Below are positions 9,776-16,228 of a stretch of DNA of 33,954 nucleotides, piece after piece; the stretch's first letter is position 1; each line of letters starts with the position of its first letter. The position numbers were made by a program, and so were the translations under genes. Under the pieces are notes generated by a model. That model was not told the DNA's origin and did no database searches. It saw nothing but the letters and a program-made list of their open reading frames with translations. The stretch covers positions 1-33,954 of the forward strand of contig JAFSYV010000115.1 of assembly GCA_017443585.1 (NCBI GenBank). The letters are read 5' to 3'. The stretch comes from Lentisphaeria bacterium. GTDB taxonomy: Bacteria > Verrucomicrobiota > Lentisphaeria > Victivallales > Victivallaceae.

Positions 9776-9874
9776 TTTCGAAGTACACGCCCGGTGAACT
9801 CCCGTGAAAATCGGGGACTGTCCCGCAACTGTGAGAACGCGTCCGCGTTCGAGTCAGATCCCGGAACTTCGAAA
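9776..9874 (+). promoter_or_regulatory. Cobalamin riboswitch
   Basis: The stretch has the conserved core of cobalamin aptamers: CCGGTGAACTCCCGTGAAAA, CGGGGACTGTCCCGC, CAACTGTGA, and a B12-box-like GAGTCAGATCCCGG near the 3' side. It is closed by a perfect 9-base stem, TTTCGAAGT (9776-9784) with ACTTCGAAA (9866-9874). GAACGC (9835-9840) pairs with GCGTTC (9845-9850). A further small hairpin can form at about 9883-9897, just before the ribosome site (9907-9912), and may be the regulatory element. No T-run follows, so control is probably at translation start, turning the downstream genes down when B12 is plentiful. The first controlled gene is a pseudopilin. Confidence 0.88.
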
Positions 9875-9920
9875 ATCAACAACACGCTTCATGTGCGAGA
9901 GACACAGAAAGGCAAAAAAA

Positions 9921-10778
9921 ATGCAAGCGAAGTTTTTGTCCGCGGGGAGAGTTCCTTCCCGGACCGCCCTCAACTCCTTCACCCTCATCGAGCTCCTGGT
10001 GGTCATCGCCATCATCGCCATCCTGGCCGGAATGCTCCTGCCCGCGCTGCAGCAGGCCCGCGAAAGAGCCAAGAGCTCTTCGTGCACGTCGAACTTGAAA
10101 CAGCTCGGTCTGGCCAACAATGCCTACGCCGAAGATAACAGCGACTGGTTCTGCCGCTACGTGAATCCCGATCCCGGCGCCAGCGGCAAGAGCCTGCCCG
10201 GAAATTACTGGTTCGGACGCTCCGCCGACGGCAAGGTGTTCGACATGACCACCAGCCCCATTCTCGGCAGTTATTACGGCAACGTGCCGAAGGTCCTGAT
10301 CTGCCCTTCGGAACGGCTGGTCAAAGCGTACAACAACGGCGGTCATACCTACACGGGCGACGTCACTCAGGTCGCCAGCGGGGCGGGCGGATACGGCTAC
10401 ATGGGGCAGTGGTTCGGTGATTATGACCGGGAGGGCAAATCCATCAAACGGGGTATGACGGCCAACACTTCGCGCACGGTCCTGTTTGCCGACTCCGCCC
10501 GTTCCAAAATGGGCTCCAGTCTCTACGATCCTTACCGCACGGTCGCACTTCTGTACCCCCGGACCACCCCGCGCAGCACCCGGAATGACAATGCGGGCAA
10601 GGGAACGACTCATTTCCGTCACGCCAATACGGCCAACATCACCTGGGTGGACGGTCATGTTTCCGCCGAACAACCCGGCGAACTTTGTGACGATTCAGTC
10701 GCCCGGCTGGCCAAGATCGGATTTGCCGGGTCTCCGGAAAACGATCCCTATCTTCCGAGCGACAGATACATTCAATAA
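9921..10778 (+). CDS. Pseudopilin at the head of the B12 operon
   Basis: A 285-residue pseudopilin: a 19-residue leader ([11 protein letters not shown]...NS), then [16 protein letters not shown] and [14 protein letters not shown]. Conserved features follow in the usual order: the Cys pair region ([15 protein letters not shown]), [16 protein letters not shown], and the ending [16 protein letters not shown], the H-X9-DG form. ATG 9921 is used because GAAAGG (9907-9912) is well placed; an upstream in-frame GTG (9804) lies inside the riboswitch and is rejected. It is the first gene behind the cobalamin riboswitch, 21 bases before the radical SAM gene. Its product would be made when B12 is scarce. 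A surface role in corrinoid capture is my inference; no such function is established for pseudopilins. Confidence 0.88.
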   Translation: MQAKFLSAGRVPSRTALNSFTLIELLVVIAIIAILAGMLLPALQQARERAKSSSCTSNLKQLGLANNAYAEDNSDWFCRYVNPDPGASGKSLPGNYWFGRSADGKVFDMTTSPILGSYYGNVPKVLICPSERLVKAYNNGGHTYTGDVTQVASGAGGYGYMGQWFGDYDREGKSIKRGMTANTSRTVLFADSARSKMGSSLYDPYRTVALLYPRTTPRSTRNDNAGKGTTHFRHANTANITWVDGHVSAEQPGELCDDSVARLAKIGFAGSPENDPYLPSDRYIQ

Positions 10779-10799
10779 TCCTGTTCGGGGGGAGGCGGC

Positions 10800-12086
10800 A
10801 TGAGGGGTACCAGACACGGCGGAGTGCGCAGTTTGATGGGTTATCCTGCCGCGGAGGAACCGGAACCCTTCGCGGCCTGGGACCGGGCGGTTTCCCGGCC
10901 GCCCCGGGAGGCGATTCTCTACATCCACATCCCCTACTGCCGTTCCCGCTGTTCCTTCTGCCCCTTCTACCGGGGGAGCGCGGATGAGCGGGAATGGCGG
11001 GAGTATGCGGCGCTGCTCGAAAAAGAGCTTCGGCAGACGGCCTCTCTTTTCGCCGGAACGGTCATCAGCACCGTCTATTTCGGCGGCGGCACGCCGAGCG
11101 ATCTGCCGCCCGGGGCCATAAGGCGGCTTCTGCGCACGCTGAAAAGTTGTTACCGCCTCGCCAACGACTGCGAGATCACCCTCGAATCCCGCATCGACGG
11201 CTTCGATGAGGAGCGGATCGCAGCGGCGCTCGAAAACGGCGTCAACCGCTTTTCTCTGGGCGTGCAGACCTTCGATACGGACTTGCGGCGGGCTCTTGGG
11301 CGAACGTCCGACCGGGAAACCGTGCTGAAACTCATCGAACTGCTGACCGGGGCCGGGCAGGCCTCCGTGGCGGCAGATATCCTTTACGGTTTGCCGGGAC
11401 AGACGCCGAAAATGCTGCTGAACGACCTCGACACGGCGGTGAAGGGGACCGCCCTTTCGGGCATCTCCTTCTACCGTCTCCATCTTCACGAAAAACTGCC
11501 CCTTGCCGGAAAGATCCGGCAGGGCCTCATGCCGGCTCTTCCCGGCGAGGAAGAGTGCTTCGAACTCTTCTCTCTCGCCGAGGACCGCCTGGAGGAGGCG
11601 GGAGCGAAGCGCATTTCCTTCAAGCACTTTTCCCTGCATCCGCGGGAAAGGGATCTCCACAACGAACTTTCCGCGTGGAAATCCCCCTGCATCCCCTTCG
11701 GCATCGGTGCGGGAGGACGGATCGGAGTCTGGCGGTTCGGTCAGGCCGGGGAGTTCGACCTTTATCGCCGCCTGACGGAAGAGGGGCGCAAGCCCCTGGC
11801 TTCGGCGGGAAGATTTCCCGCCGATCATGCCGCAGGCGCCCGAATCGCGGGCCAGCTCAACTGCCGGATGAACTGCGACCCCGAATACACCGCTTCCGCC
11901 GCGCCGGAAGAGTTGCGGGAAAAGGTCCGGAAAAATCTCGAAACCGCCCTCTCCGGACTGGCGGCGAAGGGATTTTTTCATCCGCCCCGGTTCGGTGCGT
12001 ACCGGCTGACCCGGCGGGGCCGGTTCCAATGCGGAGCCGTTGCAAGTGAACTTATGGAATGCGCCGCCCGCGCATGGGAACAATAA
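10800..12086 (+). CDS. Radical SAM enzyme, HutW/ChuW (HemN-like) type
   Basis: A 428-residue radical SAM protein of the HemN/HemW superfamily. The cluster motif is CX3CX2C: Cys47, Cys51 and Cys54 in YCRSRCSFC, followed by FYFGGGTP-like glycine-rich SAM contacts (YFGGGTPSDLPP) and the HemN-type segments RFSLGVQTFD and ADILYGLPGQT. The C-terminal part has GIGAGGRIG followed later by GRKPLAS, which I associate with HutW/ChuW/HmuW, enzymes that open heme without oxygen, rather than with HemN or HemW. GGAGG (10791-10795) precedes ATG 10800. It sits between a B12-riboswitch pseudopilin and a tetrapyrrole-type ABC importer. Whether it acts on heme, a corrinoid or a synthesis intermediate cannot be told from sequence. 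Confidence 0.82.
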   Translation: MRGTRHGGVRSLMGYPAAEEPEPFAAWDRAVSRPPREAILYIHIPYCRSRCSFCPFYRGSADEREWREYAALLEKELRQTASLFAGTVISTVYFGGGTPSDLPPGAIRRLLRTLKSCYRLANDCEITLESRIDGFDEERIAAALENGVNRFSLGVQTFDTDLRRALGRTSDRETVLKLIELLTGAGQASVAADILYGLPGQTPKMLLNDLDTAVKGTALSGISFYRLHLHEKLPLAGKIRQGLMPALPGEEECFELFSLAEDRLEEAGAKRISFKHFSLHPRERDLHNELSAWKSPCIPFGIGAGGRIGVWRFGQAGEFDLYRRLTEEGRKPLASAGRFPADHAAGARIAGQLNCRMNCDPEYTASAAPEELREKVRKNLETALSGLAAKGFFHPPRFGAYRLTRRGRFQCGAVASELMECAARAWEQ

Positions 12087-12104
12087 AAGAAAACGGAGTG
12101 TGCC

Positions 12105-13049
12105 ATGTACGAAAAAATCATCCCGGCGGTCCTCCTGATCGCCGCCGCCTTTTCTTCTCTCCCCGGAGCTGATCCCGCCGGAAATAAGCCGGCGCCTCGG
12201 ACGATCCCCTACCGGCAGCTCGACGGCAATACGGTCGCCGTCAAGGTCAACCCTCAGCGGGTGGTCATCGGCTACGGGTCCCTGGCCAAGGTGTGGGATC
12301 TGGCCGGGGGCCGCGCCATCGCCGTGCCCGGACTGCTTTCCAAGGACGCGCTTCCGGAAAGCATGAGAAATTTGCCCTCTTCGGGGTCGCCGCAAGTTCC
12401 CAACGTGGAGGCCGTCGCGGCCATGAAGCCCGATCTGGTGCTGCTGATGGGCCACCTGCCCCGGCACCGGGACTGCGCGGCGCTGTTCCAAAGCATGGGC
12501 ATCGACACCGTCTGCGTCACCTACAACACCTACAGGGACTTTCTCGAACTGCTCAAGTTTTTCTGCCGGCTCAACGGCCGGGAACTGAAGGATGTGCCCC
12601 GGGCGAAAAAGATCATCGCCGACGTCCAGTCCGTCTGCGCCGGGGTGAAGGGCCGTCCCGCGCCCCGCTGTGCGGTCTTGTTCGCCTCGGCCGCCGGATT
12701 TTCTCTCGAAGCGGGGGGGACCAACAACGGCATCATGCTGGAAATGCTGGGCGGGGAAAATATCCTCAAGGAGAAGGTCAGCCGCCGCGTCAAGTTCAGC
12801 TACGAAAAACTGCTGATGGAAAATCCGGACGTGATCTTCGTCGTGACCATGGGCAGAGCCCCGGCGCTGAAGAAGAAGTTCGAAAAGGAATTTTCTTCGC
12901 AGCCCGCGTGGCAGTCCATGAAGGCGGTGAAAAACAGCCGGGTCCACTTTCTGCCCTCCCGGCTCTTCCTGTACATGGCCGGCCCGGATTATCCCGAGGC
13001 GTTTCGGTACATGGCGAAACTGCTCTACCCCGACATGGAGCGGAAATGA
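12105..13049 (+). CDS. ABC transporter substrate-binding protein (BtuF/FecB type)
   Basis: A 314-residue periplasmic binding protein of the iron-siderophore/heme/B12 class. It begins with a signal peptide (MYEKIIPAVLLIAAAFSSLPGA) without a lipobox Cys, so it is predicted to be soluble in the periplasm. Family features are the segment RVVIGYGS, the motif PNVEAVAAMKPDLVLL that forms the first lobe edge, a long linking helix, and the C-terminal PDVIFVV and LPSRLFLYMAGP. The next gene starts inside its stop codon. Class alone does not separate B12, heme and siderophore binders; the riboswitch upstream and the cob genes downstream favour a corrinoid. Confidence 0.85.
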   Translation: MYEKIIPAVLLIAAAFSSLPGADPAGNKPAPRTIPYRQLDGNTVAVKVNPQRVVIGYGSLAKVWDLAGGRAIAVPGLLSKDALPESMRNLPSSGSPQVPNVEAVAAMKPDLVLLMGHLPRHRDCAALFQSMGIDTVCVTYNTYRDFLELLKFFCRLNGRELKDVPRAKKIIADVQSVCAGVKGRPAPRCAVLFASAAGFSLEAGGTNNGIMLEMLGGENILKEKVSRRVKFSYEKLLMENPDVIFVVTMGRAPALKKKFEKEFSSQPAWQSMKAVKNSRVHFLPSRLFLYMAGPDYPEAFRYMAKLLYPDMERK

Positions 13050-14056
13050 ACGGATTTTCGAGATTCCTCCACAGCGCCGCCGGGAGAACGTGCTTCTGTA
13101 TCGTCACCGCCATACTGCTGGCGGCGGCCATGGTGCTGAGTCTGCGCTTCGGGGCGCTGAAACTCACCACCTCGGAGATCCTGCGTCTTTTGTGGGAACG
13201 GCCTGAAGGGATCGAGAGCCAGATCATCATCAACATCCGTCTGCCCCGGATATTGCTGGGAGCCCTCACGGGGGCCTGTCTCGCCGCGGCGGGGACGATC
13301 CTGCAGAGCATCATGCGCAACCCGCTGGCCTCTCCGGGGATCATCGGCGTTTCCGCCGGGGCGGGACTTGCGGGGATACTGGTCATGCTGGCCGTCCCCC
13401 AGTTCAGCGTCCTGCTGGTCCCGGCGGCCTTCTGCGGAGCCTTGCTGACGGCGGTGCTGGTCTATCTGCTCGCGTGGAAACGGGGCGCTTCCCCCGTCCG
13501 GCTGATCCTGGCCGGGGTGGCGGTCTCGGCCATGCTGAGCGCTTTCAGCAGCACGATCCTGCTTTTCAACGCGGAAAAGGCCGGCGGGATCCTCGACTTT
13601 TCCATCGGCTCCCTTTCCGCCCGCTCCTGGCTTCAGATCGAACAGGCCGGGATCTACATGGGGCTCGGACTTCTCGGAGCCGTCGCGCTGGGTGCCAAAC
13701 TCAACATCCTCGCCCTGGGCGATGAGGTGGCCGCCGGGCTGGGCATGAACGTGGAAAGGGTGCGGTTTCTGGCCATCGCCGCGGCGGCGCTGCTGGCGGC
13801 TTCGGCGGTGAGCGTGGCGGGACTGCTCGGCTTCGTGGGGCTGATCGCGCCGCATATCGTCCGGCTCGTCATCGGGGGAGACAACCGTTTTCTCGTCCCC
13901 GGCTCCGCCCTTTTCGGCGGGCTCATGGTGGTTGCCTGCGACGCCGCGGGCCGCATGGTCATCGAGCCTTCCGAACTGCCGGTGGGGATCATCATGGCCC
14001 TCCTGGGGCCTCCCTTCTTTCTCTGGCTTTTGAGGAGACAGCGCTATGGAGCTTGA
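13046..14056 (+). CDS. ABC transporter permease (BtuC/FecCD type)
   Basis: A 336-residue inner-membrane permease of the FecCD family with about ten hydrophobic segments. Typical motifs are RLPRILLGALTGACLAAAG followed by QSIMRNPLASPGIIGVSAGAG in the first third, and GLLGFVGLIAPHIVRLVIG, the cytoplasmic coupling region that meets the ATPase, near the C-terminus. It starts with ATG 13046 overlapping the TGA of the binding-protein gene, and its end overlaps the ATPase gene by 11 bases. With its neighbours it forms a complete importer for a B12- or heme-like ligand. Confidence 0.92.
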   Translation: MNGFSRFLHSAAGRTCFCIVTAILLAAAMVLSLRFGALKLTTSEILRLLWERPEGIESQIIINIRLPRILLGALTGACLAAAGTILQSIMRNPLASPGIIGVSAGAGLAGILVMLAVPQFSVLLVPAAFCGALLTAVLVYLLAWKRGASPVRLILAGVAVSAMLSAFSSTILLFNAEKAGGILDFSIGSLSARSWLQIEQAGIYMGLGLLGAVALGAKLNILALGDEVAAGLGMNVERVRFLAIAAAALLAASAVSVAGLLGFVGLIAPHIVRLVIGGDNRFLVPGSALFGGLMVVACDAAGRMVIEPSELPVGIIMALLGPPFFLWLLRRQRYGA

Positions 14057-14834
14057 GGTCCGCGAAATCAAGGGCGGCTACGGCGCCGATCTGGTCATCG
14101 ACGGCGTGAGCTTCACCGTGCGGTCGGGCTCGGTGGTGACTTTGCTGGGGCCCAACGGCTCCGGCAAGTCCACGTTGCTGAAAATGCTGGGGCGGATCCT
14201 GAAGCCCCGCAGCGGAAGCGTGCTGCTGGACGGCAAAGAGCTCTCTTCCCTCGATTCCGCCGCACTGGCCCGGAAGATGGCCGTGCTGCCCCAGCTGCAT
14301 CAGGCTCCCGGCGAGATCACCGTGGAGGAACTGGTCACTTTGGGACGCTATCCCCACCGGGGATGGAACTTCGTCATGTCTTCCACTGACCGGGAGGCGG
14401 TGGAGCGCTCCCTTGCCATGACGCGGATGACGCAGTTCCGCGACCGGCCCATGAACTCCCTTTCCGGCGGCGAACGCCAGCGGGCGTGGATCGCCATGAC
14501 TCTCGCTCAGGAACCGGAACTGCTGCTCCTGGATGAACCCACCACCTTTCTCGACATCAGCTGTCAGTTCGAGATCGTCGAGATCATCCGGAAACTGAAC
14601 CGGGGATCCGGGCTCACGGTCGTCATGGTCCTCCACGACCTGAATCTGGCGGCCGCCTGCTCGGACCCGCTTATCATGCTCAAGGACCGCAAGATCCGCT
14701 GTACCGGCACTCCCGCCGAGGTCCTGACCCCGGAAATTTTGCGGGAGGTCTTCCAGATCGAAGCCCGGATCGTGATGCTCGAAGAGGGCTACCCCTGCTG
14801 CATCACCACCGGATCGGCAAGAGGTGAAAAATGA
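14046..14834 (+). CDS. ABC transporter ATP-binding protein (BtuD/FecE type)
   Basis: A 262-residue ATPase that powers the importer. All nucleotide-binding motifs are present: Walker A GPNGSGKST (about 36-44), Q-loop in AVLPQ, signature LSGGERQR, Walker B LLLLDEPTTFLD, and the switch His in VLHDLN. The pattern GEITVEELVTLGRYPH is typical of the FecE/BtuD branch. It overlaps both neighbours (permease end, chelatase start by ATGA), which supports one tightly coupled translation unit. Confidence 0.93.
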   Translation: MELEVREIKGGYGADLVIDGVSFTVRSGSVVTLLGPNGSGKSTLLKMLGRILKPRSGSVLLDGKELSSLDSAALARKMAVLPQLHQAPGEITVEELVTLGRYPHRGWNFVMSSTDREAVERSLAMTRMTQFRDRPMNSLSGGERQRAWIAMTLAQEPELLLLDEPTTFLDISCQFEIVEIIRKLNRGSGLTVVMVLHDLNLAAACSDPLIMLKDRKIRCTGTPAEVLTPEILREVFQIEARIVMLEEGYPCCITTGSARGEK

Positions 14835-16123
14835 AGATCCTGATCGTCTATGCCAGCCGGGAAACCGGCAACTCGGCCCGTGTGGCGCAGGCCATCGCCG
14901 ACCGGCTGGGGCCGGAGTGTTCCCTGTTCTCCGTTTCCCAAGCCCCCGATCCCGGCGGATTCGATTTCGTTGCGCTGGGCTTCGGCATCTACCGGGGCTG
15001 GCCCGACGGCGACATGATCGCCTATATGAAGCGCTGCCGGAAAAAGAAGGTCGGGCTTTTCATGACGCTGGGGGCGTGGCCGGACTCCGCGCCCGCCGCC
15101 AACTGTCTGGGCCGGGCCGAGGGGCTGCTTGCCGACTGCACGGTCTGCGTGAAATTCGCCTGCCAGGGAGCCTACGCGCCCGAGTTTCTCGCCAGACTCC
15201 AGAGCTTGCCCCCGACCTCCAGCCACGGGTGGACCCCGGAGCGGGCCCGGCGGATCACCGAGGCCATGAAGCACCCCGATGCGGAGGATCTGACCCGTGC
15301 CGGGGAGATGTTTTCTGCCGCAATCGAACACCTCCGCACTCAACCTTCCGTAACTTCCTCACCGATACAAAAAAAAGCGGTGGCGGCGGTCTTTTTCGGC
15401 AGTACGGTGCCGCGGGCGCGGGAAGCCTACCGGAAGATCACGGAGGAGACGGAAAAACGTTTCCCCGGCGTCCCGGTGTTTCAAGCCTACACTTCCGAGA
15501 TCGTGCGGAAGCGGACCGGGTACACGGTGCCCTCCCTGCCCGAGCTGCTCAAGAAACTTCAGCTCGAGGGGTACACGGGCGTGGACGTCCTTGCCGGTCT
15601 CCTGTCGCCGGGGGAGGAGTACCACCGCCTGCTCCGGGATGTCTCCGGTTTTTCGCGGAGCCTGCCCTGCCGCGTCACGCAGGTCCCCTTTTCCTCCCTC
15701 GGGCGGATGCGGGAATTTCTGAACCGGACCGCAGCCTCGCTGCCCCCCGAAAGGAAGCCCGATGAGGATGTGCTCTTCATGGGCCACGGCAATCCCGACG
15801 GCCGGGCCGACTTCATCTATATGACGGCGGCCCAGGAGCTGGCGAAGATCGATCCCCGGTTCCATCTGGCCTGCGTGGAGGGGGCTCCCGGTCTGGACGA
15901 GGTGATGCCGAAGCTGAATGCGAAGAAGGTGTACCTGGTCCCCTTCATGCTGGTGGCGGGAGATCACGCCCTCAATGATATGGCGGGGGAGGAAGAGGAG
16001 TCCTGGCGTTCCCGCCTCGAAGCGAAGGGCTTCCGGTGCGAATGCGTGCTCCGGGGGCTGGGCGAGGCGGAAGGTGTGGCCGCCTTGTTCCCCGACTATC
16101 TGAAGGCGCTGGATGAACCGTGA
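14831..16123 (+). CDS. cbiK: Flavodoxin-CbiK fusion (cobalt chelatase)
   Basis: A 430-residue two-domain protein. Residues 1 to about 172 form a flavodoxin-like domain: MKILIVYASRETGNSARVAQ with a phosphate-binding loop for FMN, FVALGFGIYRGWPDG, and LFMTLGAWPDS. From about residue 181 comes CbiK, the anaerobic sirohydrochlorin cobaltochelatase: VFFGSTVPRAREAY, the tetrapyrrole/metal His in FMGHGNPDGRADF, and FMLVAGDHALNDMAGEEEESW, a family signature. CbiK proteins are normally about 260 residues without a flavodoxin. The linker is encoded over a run of eight A bases (15368-15375 region), unusual in this GC-rich DNA. The flavodoxin could supply electrons to the radical SAM enzyme four genes upstream, as separate flavodoxins do in anaerobic heme-degradation loci; that is inference. 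Confidence 0.85.
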   Translation: MKILIVYASRETGNSARVAQAIADRLGPECSLFSVSQAPDPGGFDFVALGFGIYRGWPDGDMIAYMKRCRKKKVGLFMTLGAWPDSAPAANCLGRAEGLLADCTVCVKFACQGAYAPEFLARLQSLPPTSSHGWTPERARRITEAMKHPDAEDLTRAGEMFSAAIEHLRTQPSVTSSPIQKKAVAAVFFGSTVPRAREAYRKITEETEKRFPGVPVFQAYTSEIVRKRTGYTVPSLPELLKKLQLEGYTGVDVLAGLLSPGEEYHRLLRDVSGFSRSLPCRVTQVPFSSLGRMREFLNRTAASLPPERKPDEDVLFMGHGNPDGRADFIYMTAAQELAKIDPRFHLACVEGAPGLDEVMPKLNAKKVYLVPFMLVAGDHALNDMAGEEEESWRSRLEAKGFRCECVLRGLGEAEGVAALFPDYLKALDEP

Positions 16124-16163
16124 GAAAACTCCGGCAAAGTCATGCCGCTTTCGCACGGCGCAT

Positions 16164-16192
16164 TTGCAATTCGCGGCGTTCCGGTGTATGTT
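16164..16192 (+). promoter_or_regulatory. Internal promoter ahead of the B12 biosynthetic block
   Basis: TTGCAA (16164-16169), 17 bases ending CCGGTG, then TATGTT (16187-16192). It lies in the only gap of notable size (105 bases) of the B12 locus, about 37 bases ahead of the cobD-cbiP start. No aptamer fits between it and the gene, so transcripts from here would escape the riboswitch at 9776-9874. Confidence 0.6.
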
Positions 16193-16228
16193 GAGTAACG
16201 GTCAAGGAAAAATGGGAGAATTCGGACG

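Noticed and set aside
8059-9885. Long minus-strand frame opposite the glycoside hydrolase and the riboswitch
   Set aside because: Same kind of antisense shadow; no motif, no ribosome site, and it crosses the hairpin and aptamer.
9804-9920. Upstream GTG start for the second pseudopilin
   Set aside because: It lies inside the cobalamin aptamer and would add a long polar stretch before the pilin leader; ATG 9921 has a proper ribosome site.
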